This document shows positions 45,439 to 53,117 of a DNA stretch of 64,000 bases, piece by piece. The first letter of the stretch is position 1. The number at the start of each line of letters is the position of its first letter. Below the pieces are notes generated by a model. That model was given only the letters and a program-made list of their open reading frames with translations, made no database searches and was not told the DNA's origin. Source of the DNA: Paraflavitalea sp966211765 (GTDB lineage: Bacteria > Bacteroidota > Bacteroidia > Chitinophagales > Chitinophagaceae); NCBI GenBank assembly GCA_966211765.1, contig CBIHOV010000023.1, forward strand, positions 75,859 to 139,858. Direction: 5' to 3'. Position numbers and translations under genes: made by a program.

Positions 45439-46803
45439 ATGCCTCTCTTCTTCATCGCCCTCTTCAAGATCAACCTGGTACTGGTGCTGTTCGCGGTGGC
45501 TTATTACGGTATCCTGCGCCGCCTCACATTCTATATTGCCAACCGGGCTTTCCTGTTGTTTGGCATTGGCTTCGCTATGCTGTATCCATTGATCGACCTG
45601 TCGCCACTGTTTGCACAGGAGACAGCCATGGCCGTCGTACCGGAGTTTACTCAACAGCTAAAGACGATGGTGACAACAGCAGTGATGCCTGCTTATATGA
45701 CCTGGGTATTCCTCATTTTTTATATAGGATTAGCAATAATGCTGTTCCGGATCCTGCGGCAGTTCGTATCGCTGTACCGTATCCATCGCCAATCGGCGCC
45801 TGCCCTCATTGGAGAGTTGCCCGTTCGATTGATCAATGTACCCATGAGCCCTTTTTCGTTCGGTAAACATATATATATCAATCCTGCGGCACACAGCGAG
45901 GAGGAATTGCTGACGATCGTAGCTCATGAAACCATTCATGTACGGCAGCGACATACCGTGGATGTGCTGCTGGCGGAACTGAGCTTTACGTTGAACTGGT
46001 TCAATCCCGCTGTGTGGCTCATCCGGAAAGCGATCAAGGAAAACCTGGAGTTCATTGCCGATGAAAAGGTATTGGAAGCAGGAGCGGATAAGAAGGCGTA
46101 CCAATATAGTTTGCTCCATATAGGCGCGCTCTCTACTACCCCACTTATTGCGAACGATTTCAACCTGGTAGACCTGAAGAAAAGGATTCGCATGATGAAT
46201 GTGCGTCGTTCTTCAAAATTGACCTTGGGGCGCTACGCTTTATTATTACCCGTGTTGCTGCTGATCACCCTGGCATTTTCGATCACGGTGCGGCAACCTT
46301 TGCAAGCTGCTACCAAAGCATTGGAAGAGGTGATCTTAACATCTGCCACAACGATCAACGGGCCTGTTACCTCCCCCAATACGACCCTCAGTTTATCAGC
46401 ACCAGCTAACCAAACAGCCGCTAACCGGTCACGCACGGGCAGGCAGCCTGTGCAAATAACCATCCAGCCTCTTTCCAAGGAATCCGATTCGCAGGAACAG
46501 GAAGCAACCACGAATCCTCCTGTGCGGGAGCTGGTGGGTCAGCCACTCCGCCCAGGTATCCAGGGCCTTCTATATGAAAAGCCTGCGACCACTGCTGCAG
46601 ACAAATTAAGTCTTGTGGGCACACCCACTATTACGAACCGGGCAACTCCAAAACTAGTATCAGGCTTCCCCTTGCCGGATGAAGTGGTCGTAACAGGGTT
46701 TCCCACTACGCGCCGCGTTAATGGCATCCGTGTCACACCACCGGCCGACTCATCCAAAGGCAAGCTCCAGGAAATAACCGTGATCGGTCGCGGACGGCAA
46801 TAA
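45439..46803 (+). CDS. M56 (BlaR1-like) membrane metallopeptidase with TonB-box-like tail
   Basis: A 454-residue protein with transmembrane helices near 4-24, 36-54, 86-106 and 246-266. The gluzincin site is HETIH (163-167) with the third ligand in ENLEFIADEK (about 201-210), facing the cytoplasm. No penicillin-binding sensor domain follows. Instead the 190-residue periplasmic tail is low in order and carries two sequences like the plug start of TonB receptors: EVVVTG (415-420) and QEITVIG (444-450). It would cleave the co-encoded repressor on sensing a signal. The signal is unlikely to be a beta-lactam given the missing sensor domain. Confidence 0.87.
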   Translation: MPLFFIALFKINLVLVLFAVAYYGILRRLTFYIANRAFLLFGIGFAMLYPLIDLSPLFAQETAMAVVPEFTQQLKTMVTTAVMPAYMTWVFLIFYIGLAIMLFRILRQFVSLYRIHRQSAPALIGELPVRLINVPMSPFSFGKHIYINPAAHSEEELLTIVAHETIHVRQRHTVDVLLAELSFTLNWFNPAVWLIRKAIKENLEFIADEKVLEAGADKKAYQYSLLHIGALSTTPLIANDFNLVDLKKRIRMMNVRRSSKLTLGRYALLLPVLLLITLAFSITVRQPLQAATKALEEVILTSATTINGPVTSPNTTLSLSAPANQTAANRSRTGRQPVQITIQPLSKESDSQEQEATTNPPVRELVGQPLRPGIQGLLYEKPATTAADKLSLVGTPTITNRATPKLVSGFPLPDEVVVTGFPTTRRVNGIRVTPPADSSKGKLQEITVIGRGRQ

Positions 46804-46814
46804 CCATTTCTTTT

Positions 46815-49499
46815 TTACAGATTGAAAGTGGCCCTGAGTACGGCCATCCTACCCCTGATCTGGTAACGGACGGCAGAGAATAAATTGCTGCTTACCCTGT
46901 ACAATTCGTACGTATTTACATTACCGATATTGGTAAGATCGAACTCGAAGTCCGTGCGCCAGGGTTTGTGCTTATAGCGCAGGTTGAGATCCATAAACAG
47001 GTAGCTGACGGTGGAGACCTGCGGCTGCCGGCTATGGAGATGACGGGCAGTGAAGTTCATAAATACGCTCCTGAGGGGGGTGATACCCAACACTATGTTC
47101 TGATCGATCCTGTTCATCCGATTGCTGATGTTTTTTGTGGCTGTGACCAGGTCGCGCTGGCGACTGTTGCTCCAACCGGAAACGCCTTTGTAACGCAGGC
47201 TGAACTTACCAAAGGGTTTGCTTTCAATGTTTGCCTGCAGCGATGTAGTATTGTTGTCGTAGGGTAGGAACTGATCGTTGATGAACTGATTGTAACGTCC
47301 TTGGGAGAAAGTTCCCTTTACCGATACAGTACTTTTGAGGACAAAGATGTATTTGCTGATGCCTGCGTTGGCCGAGAAGCCGCTCTGATCATTCTCATAA
47401 GGCAGCAGGATGCTGCGCTGGATATTGTCGGTGACGATCGAAGCATAGAGGCTGTTCACCGTGGTCTTTGTGTAGGCAACACCAGCATTGATGAAGAGCA
47501 TGATGATGGCGCGTTGGAAGCTGTAGTTGAGACTGGCATTGGACATGGAACGTTCCTGCAATCCGGCATCATTGGCCTGCAGGGAGCGATAGTTGGTAAG
47601 GATGGCGCCCCGGTACACGCCGGAAATATTACCCGTATTGTTGTTGTACCGGTAACTGAATTGGAGGTGATCTTCTACATTGATCCGGTACTTTACCCAG
47701 CCCGTTGGATTGATGAAGAACTGGCGGTCGCGGTTGTCGAGCGCATAGTCGGATTGGCGATAGCGGATGCCCTGCCAGGTGAAGGGTACAAAAAGACTGG
47801 CAGTGAAGCGCCCTTTGCTGAGTGAATATTTTGCGGAAGCCTGGAGGGCGTTGCGCCGCCAACGGAGATCATTACCCGCATCTCCTTCATAGCCTTTGAT
47901 GCTACCATTGTCCTGTACAAGTTCCAGATCGGAGTGGAGGGTTTGCTGCTCACTGGAGAATCCTACTGTATATTCCTGGTTGATCCACCTGGTATTGGAA
48001 GGAATGAGGTAACCCAGTGATGCTTCGTTGTACCACGTGGGCATGCGAACCTGCTGAACGATGGCTGCATAGGGCAGGCTATCGTTGAGTATATCCCTGT
48101 GCAAGCCCTGACCGACGAACAAACGCTGTGGATTGGTAGCAAAGCTGGTGTACAGGTGGATATCCCACATGTTCCTGCTTTTGGAGAAAGGCTTACAATC
48201 GAAATCGTTGGAGAAGGACTGCTGCCGGTTGCGCAATTGCTGTCCAAAGTTGAGGGTATTGCTTTGCAACTGACTGCCGTTGTAGTCTCCCTTGAGCTGA
48301 ACGTCGGTCTTATTGCGGATATAGTATTTGTTGGTATTGGCCATGACGGTGAAAGCACCGTTGATGAACCAGGGCTTGCGCAGGGCGTCCTGCTTTTCGC
48401 GGTATACGATGGTGTCGCCAGCCAGGTATTGCTCCACGATGCTGTTGTAATCGAAGGTCTGCCGGTCGCTAAAGCCCTGAACGTTGGTGCGGAACTGGAC
48501 GCCTTTTTTGTTGTTGACGAGATGGTTGAGATTGATGAGGCCCGACCTGTTGAAATAGTAGTTGCGGCGCGGCAGATCGGGGTTGGGTACCGTGCCGCCC
48601 GACAGCAGGTTGGAGGGTGTGGCCCCACCTCCTGATGATGAAAATACATCCGAACCCAACTGCTCATAATCACTTTGGTAATCGACGCCGCTGTTGTTGG
48701 ACTTTGCGGAGTTGATCATCTTCATGCGCTTGTTGAGGAGGATCGTATTGAGGGCCGCATCATATAGTTTTGGCCAGCCACCGGCCAGCATGGCCTGACC
48801 GGTGAGGGTCAGGCTGTTCTCATCTTTCAATACCAGGTTGATGGCGACGGCATCGGAGGTTGTTTTATCCTGCAAGACCTTAATAGGCTGGTGATTCTTG
48901 ATGACATCGACACTCTGAATAAGTTCTTTATTGATGACTTTGGTAGCTAATCCATAGCGCCCTGCCATGAGGTCGTCGCCATGGATGTAAAGGTTGGAGA
49001 CCTGTTGGCCATTGTAATATATCTTGCCATCGTCGCCCACTTCTAGGCCTGGCAGCCTGCGGATCACATCGCCGATACTGCGGTCTTCTTCCTGGGCGAA
49101 GGAGCGCACATTGTAACTAATAGTATCGCCTTTGTTGGAGATAATGGGCCTGTTCTTAACCTGTACTTCGGGCAAGAGGAAGGCCTGCGCTTCGAGTTGT
49201 AGCTCATAAGCGTATTTACCTTCCTGCAAGGGTGTCAGCAGTCTTTTATAACCTAGGTGAGTGACTTCAAGCGATAGCCCCGTGAGGTGAGCGGTATCAG
49301 GCAATGGTAGCAGGAAGCTTCCTTTGTCATTACTGATGGCATAATGCACGATAAGTCCCTGCTTGTTCCTGAGCGATACGCTCGCCTGGGGCAAGGGTTT
49401 CCCACCCGGGCCTTTGAGGTGACCGGTAAGCTGTTTTACCTGCGCCAACAGGGGCGCCTGTAGCCACAAGGCTACGAGGCACCACAATAGGGTTTTCAT
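46815..49499 (-). CDS. TonB-receptor-like outer-membrane beta-barrel protein with carboxypeptidase-like domain
   Basis: An 894-residue protein with a signal peptide (about 1-19), a carboxypeptidase-like beta-sandwich (QLTGHLKGPGGKPLPQASVSL), a segment LPEVQVKNRPIISNKGDTISYNVRSF and a plug-like domain (DVIRRLPGLEVGDDGKIYYNGQQVSNLYIHGDDLMAGRY) before a beta-barrel. The DTISYN and YINGxD plug pattern is that of the outer-membrane family found with GLPGLI proteins. Whether it transports or acts as a receptor is not known. It is three bases after the GLPGLI gene and converges on the M56 gene (11-bp gap). Confidence 0.88.
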   Translation of the reverse strand: MKTLLWCLVALWLQAPLLAQVKQLTGHLKGPGGKPLPQASVSLRNKQGLIVHYAISNDKGSFLLPLPDTAHLTGLSLEVTHLGYKRLLTPLQEGKYAYELQLEAQAFLLPEVQVKNRPIISNKGDTISYNVRSFAQEEDRSIGDVIRRLPGLEVGDDGKIYYNGQQVSNLYIHGDDLMAGRYGLATKVINKELIQSVDVIKNHQPIKVLQDKTTSDAVAINLVLKDENSLTLTGQAMLAGGWPKLYDAALNTILLNKRMKMINSAKSNNSGVDYQSDYEQLGSDVFSSSGGGATPSNLLSGGTVPNPDLPRRNYYFNRSGLINLNHLVNNKKGVQFRTNVQGFSDRQTFDYNSIVEQYLAGDTIVYREKQDALRKPWFINGAFTVMANTNKYYIRNKTDVQLKGDYNGSQLQSNTLNFGQQLRNRQQSFSNDFDCKPFSKSRNMWDIHLYTSFATNPQRLFVGQGLHRDILNDSLPYAAIVQQVRMPTWYNEASLGYLIPSNTRWINQEYTVGFSSEQQTLHSDLELVQDNGSIKGYEGDAGNDLRWRRNALQASAKYSLSKGRFTASLFVPFTWQGIRYRQSDYALDNRDRQFFINPTGWVKYRINVEDHLQFSYRYNNNTGNISGVYRGAILTNYRSLQANDAGLQERSMSNASLNYSFQRAIIMLFINAGVAYTKTTVNSLYASIVTDNIQRSILLPYENDQSGFSANAGISKYIFVLKSTVSVKGTFSQGRYNQFINDQFLPYDNNTTSLQANIESKPFGKFSLRYKGVSGWSNSRQRDLVTATKNISNRMNRIDQNIVLGITPLRSVFMNFTARHLHSRQPQVSTVSYLFMDLNLRYKHKPWRTDFEFDLTNIGNVNTYELYRVSSNLFSAVRYQIRGRMAVLRATFNL

Positions 49500-49502
49500 G
49501 AA

Positions 49503-50384
49503 TTACTTCAATTCAAGGGGGTTGTTGTTCGAATTCCTCGCTTTCCTTTTCTTCTCGATGAGTTCCTGGGCTTCTTCGCCACGCACGGTCTTTCCGGAAG
49601 GCAGACGGTAAGCCAATGCAGGGGCAGGAGCGCCGGCAGGCAGTTGTGCCTGCATGGTAGCAACGGGGTTTTCATCGAAGGCCTCACGCACACGGTTAAG
49701 GGCTTTCTGGTTGGTGGTAATGAGCCGGGTTTTGTTGGATGTGGTGACCTGTCCGGAATCAGCTTTGGTGAAGGCAGAAAATGTGAAAGCTACATCGCCG
49801 GTAGCATCTTTACCTTCAAGGATCAGTCCGGGCAGGCCATTCAGCTTCCAGGGGCCGTTACGGAAAGGCAGGTCGGGGGTAAACCACACGGTGTAGGTAC
49901 GGCCGGCATACGTGCCGGTAGCCTGCTGGCATTTGAAGTCGCCGATGGTTTTGGTATCGGTACCTACTTTCCAGTTGATGACAGGCAGTTTGTCTTCGAC
50001 GAGGTAATCGTTCATAGCGATATGCGTGCAGGTCTTGAACGTTCCGGCAGAAGGATACTGAAATAATTCCCCTTCGCTGATACCGGGAGCGCTGACGACG
50101 GCCATGGGCATACCGGCTACGGTGATCGTAGGTCCGCCGCTGCGTACAGCCGGTTCGGAGCTGGGCTTGATGAAGGGTGCGGCAGGACTGCGGCGATAGG
50201 TGCTGCTGGTCTGGCCTACGAGCAGGTACATAGTTTCGCGGATGGGGTTGGCCCGGTCGGCGGTGTCATAGACGTGCATGAAATCGTACTTAACGGTCAA
50301 AACGAGGGGCTCAGGTTGCTGGGCATAGGCGCCAACATGCAAAATGAGAAGGAGTGATACTGTGGTAATTATTTTCATAATCAA
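49503..50384 (-). CDS. GLPGLI family secreted protein
   Basis: A 293-residue protein with a signal peptide (about 1-22) and the family-defining segment NGLPGLILEGKDATGDVAF, preceded by the typical CQQATGTYAGRTYTVWFTPDLPFRNGPWK. The function of GLPGLI proteins is unknown; they occur only in Bacteroidota, mostly next to TonB-like barrel proteins. It heads a two-gene operon whose promoter carries the same operator as blaI, so it is predicted to be made when the BlaI-type repressor is removed. Confidence 0.93.
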   Translation of the reverse strand: MIMKIITTVSLLLILHVGAYAQQPEPLVLTVKYDFMHVYDTADRANPIRETMYLLVGQTSSTYRRSPAAPFIKPSSEPAVRSGGPTITVAGMPMAVVSAPGISEGELFQYPSAGTFKTCTHIAMNDYLVEDKLPVINWKVGTDTKTIGDFKCQQATGTYAGRTYTVWFTPDLPFRNGPWKLNGLPGLILEGKDATGDVAFTFSAFTKADSGQVTTSNKTRLITTNQKALNRVREAFDENPVATMQAQLPAGAPAPALAYRLPSGKTVRGEEAQELIEKKRKARNSNNNPLELK

Positions 50385-50394
50385 TGATTTAAAC

Positions 50395-50419
50395 TACGAT
50401 TATGTCGTAAATGTACGAA
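50395..50419 (-). promoter_or_regulatory. Candidate BlaI operator before the GLPGLI operon
   Basis: Minus strand: TTCGTACATTTACGA (50419-50405) is identical to 15 of 16 bases of the blaI site. A third half-site follows, so the order is TACGA, 5 bp, TCGTA, 4 bp, TACGA on the plus strand. It begins 11 bp from the start codon and overlaps a -7-like TACATTTA. A TTTG-type -33 element is possible at 50432-50435. Confidence 0.8.
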
Positions 50420-50441
50420 AGTTTAGTAATTCAAAGCATTG

Positions 50442-50473
50442 TTTGTGAGATTTTTGATAAATGTTTACCTTTG
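50442..50473 (+). promoter_or_regulatory. Promoter of the ABC-F gene
   Basis: TTTG at 50442-50445 (-33) and TACCTTTG at 50466-50473 (-7, matching TAnnTTTG) are 20 bp apart. Transcription should start near 50480, leaving a leader of about 165 nt before the start codon. Confidence 0.7.
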
Positions 50474-50480
50474 CGCCATC

Positions 50481-50550
50481 ATGAAATTGTAATCCACACA
50501 TACCTACAGCTCCCGCTGTTCTAACGGCCATCCGGCCTGCTTTTTATTTC
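50481..50550 (+). promoter_or_regulatory. Attenuator-like leader of the ABC-F gene
   Basis: The leader opens with a three-codon reading frame (ATG AAA TTG TAA, 50481-50492) at the predicted transcript start. Two tandem small hairpins follow: ACAGC-tccc-GCTGT (50506-50519) and GGCC-atcc-GGCC (50526-50537), the latter followed within three bases by TTTTTATTT (50541-50549). A short peptide, hairpins and a U-run are the parts of ribosome-mediated attenuation known for other ABC-F resistance genes. The stems are short, so this is tentative. Confidence 0.4.
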
Positions 50551-50644
50551 ACTTTACATTTATTGTTCTCAAAAACTAAAGACATGAAAATTACATCCTG
50601 CCACCGGACTACTCAATTCATTTCCCACACACATCACACAATTC

Positions 50645-52243
50645 ATGCTTATCAACGCACAACATATTTCATACCATACGCCCAATCGCGGGCTGCTTTT
50701 CAATGATATTAGTTTCTCTTTACAAAAAGGTGAAAAAGCCGCTATTGCAGGCAACAACGGCGTAGGGAAGACAACCCTGCTGAAGATAATTGCCGGTCAC
50801 GATAAAAGCTTTACCGGTGATCTTCAGGTCAATGGTGCGCTACATTATGTGCCGCAGCATTATGGCCATTTTAATCAGCTTACCGTGGCGGCGGCCCTGG
50901 GTATAACGCCCTTGCTGGCCGCATTGCAGGCCGTAGAAAATGGCGCCACCGACCAACACTATTATGATCTGTTGGAACACCATTGGGACATCGTAGCCCG
51001 TTGTGAAGAAGCATTTGCCCGATGGGGTATCACAGGCATTGCACTCAACCAACCTTTACAGCAGCTCAGTGGTGGTATGAAAACAAGGTTATTCCTCTCC
51101 GGCATCGATATTTTTGAACCCGCCATTGTATTGTTGGACGAGCCTACCAATCACCTGGATGCAAAGGCCCGTACCCAATTGTACGAATGGATGGAGCATA
51201 CTTCCTGTACCCTGTTACTCACGAGCCACGACAGGCAATTGCTGCGCTTGTGCAATCCCATATGGGAACTCCAGCCAGGCGGCATCAGGGCCTATGGCGG
51301 CAATTACGACTTTTATGCAGCACAAAAAGAAATAGAGACTTCAGCCCGCCAAAATGCCCTGGCGCACCACGAAAAAGCCTGGAAAGAAGCCAAACAAAAA
51401 CAGCAGGAAGTTCTGGAACGCAAACAACATGCAGATGCCCAGGCCCGCAGGAAAGGCATGGTGAGCGGACTTCCGAAGGCAGTAATCAACGGGCGGAGAA
51501 CCGCTGCAGAAGGCAGTACCGGCAAACTGAAACATATACACAGCGACAAGGTGACCGAGCTAAGGGCCAGTCTGCAGCAAGCAGCTGCCATGGCCCAGGT
51601 GCAACGCATCATGAAAGGGTATTTCGATAACCCCGCATTACCTCGTGGCAAAGTATTGATACAAGCCAATGAGATCAATTATGCCTACGAAAATAACATC
51701 CAGCTATGGGCCCGGCCTTTAACCTTCACCATCCGCAGCGGCGACAGGCTGGCCATCTCCGGGAGTAATGGCAGTGGAAAAACCACTTTGTTCCACCTAT
51801 TGCGGGGACAGATGACTCCTTCACAGGGGAGTATGCAGATCACTCCCTGCACTACCCTGCTGCTGGACCAGGATTACAGCCTTATCGATCGCAACAAAAC
51901 AGTATTGGAACAAGCCCTGGCTTTTAACGAAGCCCATCTTGAAACAGCGATGGTACATACCCTGCTGGCCAATTTTCTGTTTATGCCCGATACTTGGGAT
52001 AAGTCCTGCGCTGTACTCAGTGGTGGCGAAATGCTCCGCCTGGCCCTTTGCTGTATGGTATTGCAAAACAAAGCACCGGATATCATCTTCCTTGATGAAC
52101 CCGTCAACAACCTTGACCTGAGTAATATTCAGATGCTGGCAAAAATATTTTCGGGGTACCAGGGTACACTCATTGTAATATCACACGATAAAGGCTTTCT
52201 GGAGGAAGCTGATATCGTGGAGGAACTCCCATTACAGGGATAA
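50645..52243 (+). CDS. ABC-F family ATPase (possible ribosome-protection protein)
   Basis: A 532-residue soluble protein with two ATP-binding cassettes and no membrane domain. First cassette: GNNGVGKT (36-43), LSGGM (141-145), LLDEPTNHLD (163-172). Second: GSNGSGKT (373-380), LSGGE (458-462), FLDEPVNNLD (482-491), where the usual TNH is VNN. A charged helical linker (about 240-335, rich in Lys/Gln/Ala) joins them, as in ABC-F proteins that enter the ribosomal E site to dislodge antibiotics or ease stalled translation. The long leader with attenuator-like structure supports an antibiotic-response role, but family membership alone does not show resistance. Confidence 0.88.
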   Translation: MLINAQHISYHTPNRGLLFNDISFSLQKGEKAAIAGNNGVGKTTLLKIIAGHDKSFTGDLQVNGALHYVPQHYGHFNQLTVAAALGITPLLAALQAVENGATDQHYYDLLEHHWDIVARCEEAFARWGITGIALNQPLQQLSGGMKTRLFLSGIDIFEPAIVLLDEPTNHLDAKARTQLYEWMEHTSCTLLLTSHDRQLLRLCNPIWELQPGGIRAYGGNYDFYAAQKEIETSARQNALAHHEKAWKEAKQKQQEVLERKQHADAQARRKGMVSGLPKAVINGRRTAAEGSTGKLKHIHSDKVTELRASLQQAAAMAQVQRIMKGYFDNPALPRGKVLIQANEINYAYENNIQLWARPLTFTIRSGDRLAISGSNGSGKTTLFHLLRGQMTPSQGSMQITPCTTLLLDQDYSLIDRNKTVLEQALAFNEAHLETAMVHTLLANFLFMPDTWDKSCAVLSGGEMLRLALCCMVLQNKAPDIIFLDEPVNNLDLSNIQMLAKIFSGYQGTLIVISHDKGFLEEADIVEELPLQG

Positions 52244-52251
52244 TAAACAAA

Positions 52252-52321
52252 CCGGAAGTACCCGCCTTAAAAGCAACATCCCTTCGGGCAATGGGGGGAT
52301 TTTGCTTTTAAGGTGCTTCGG
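52252..52321. repeat. Long inverted repeat after the ABC-F gene
   Basis: A perfect 12-bp stem (CCTTAAAAGCAA at 52265-52276, TTGCTTTTAAGG at 52302-52313) is extended by an outer CCGgAAG/CTTCGG pairing, and the 25-nt loop holds CCC-ttc-GGG. No T-run follows on the plus strand. It may end ABC-F transcription or protect its 3' end. Confidence 0.6.
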
Positions 52322-52360
52322 TATGAAAAAAATCAAACTACTTTCTTATTACATATATTA

Positions 52361-52368
52361 TAACTTTG
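52361..52368 (+). promoter_or_regulatory. Bacteroidota -7 promoter element for the DUF4202 gene
   Basis: TAACTTTG matches TAnnTTTG, 27 bp before the start at 52396. The upstream region is AT-rich, with only a weak -33 element. Confidence 0.5.
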
Positions 52369-52395
52369 GACATGCCATTATAAATCGCAGATCTT

Positions 52396-52983
52396 ATGAC
52401 AAAAATGGAACAGGCTTTTAGCCTTTTTGATGCTTATAACAAACAGGATCCTTCGGAGATAATATGGAATGGACAGCATTATCCAACTGAATATTTTTAT
52501 GCCATTAAGTTGTATGAGCGCGTAAAAGATCTTGACCTGGAAGCCAGCGAACCCCTTTTACTCGCCTCCAGGTGCCAACATATTGGACGATGGGAAATCG
52601 CCAGAAAGGCATATCCTGAAGGCAGGGTGGGTTACCTGAAGTGGAGAAGCGAACTTTCGAAATTCCACGCGCATAAAGCAACAGAGATACTGCAACTACT
52701 TGGCTATGAAACGGACATTATTGCCCGGGTCAATGAAATTGTATTGAAAAAGAAGCTTAAAACCGATACCGACGTTCAAACAATGGAGAATGCCCTTTGC
52801 CTGGTATTCCTGGAATTTCAGTACGATGATCTTATAAAAAAACAGTCAGCAGAGAAAATGATAAGCATTCTGCAAAAAACATGGGCTAAAATGAGTGCCC
52901 CCGGAAGGCAGGTTGCCTCATCGCTCGCCTTTAGTGAGACCGGTAAGATCCTGTTGAACAAAGCCCTGGAAAGCCTAGACTGA
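52396..52983 (+). CDS. DUF4202 family protein
   Basis: A 195-residue helical cytoplasmic protein. It matches DUF4202 by QAFSLFDAYNKQDPSEI, EPLLLASRCQHIGRWEIARKAYPEGRVGYLKWRSELSKFHA and NALCLVFLEFQYDDL. The conserved RCQHIGRW and YLKWR ... FHA resemble a metal-binding HD-like helix arrangement, but no enzyme activity is known. It has its own promoter and stands alone. Confidence 0.85.
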   Translation: MTKMEQAFSLFDAYNKQDPSEIIWNGQHYPTEYFYAIKLYERVKDLDLEASEPLLLASRCQHIGRWEIARKAYPEGRVGYLKWRSELSKFHAHKATEILQLLGYETDIIARVNEIVLKKKLKTDTDVQTMENALCLVFLEFQYDDLIKKQSAEKMISILQKTWAKMSAPGRQVASSLAFSETGKILLNKALESLD

Positions 52984-53117
52984 GATATTATCTCCCTTTT
53001 ACACGTCGATCATACACTTATTGACAATTGTTTCGTCGATATTATCCAACAAGACCAGTGGTTCACCAACCAACTGTAAATCTTCCTACTTTAATGTCGC
53101 CAAACAAACAATCACCC

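Noticed and set aside
50584..50706. A 40-codon frame with several His codons overlapping the ABC-F start, considered as a leader peptide.
   Set aside because: It runs 62 bases into the ABC-F gene in another frame and its His content comes from a CA-rich stretch; there is no sign that it is translated.
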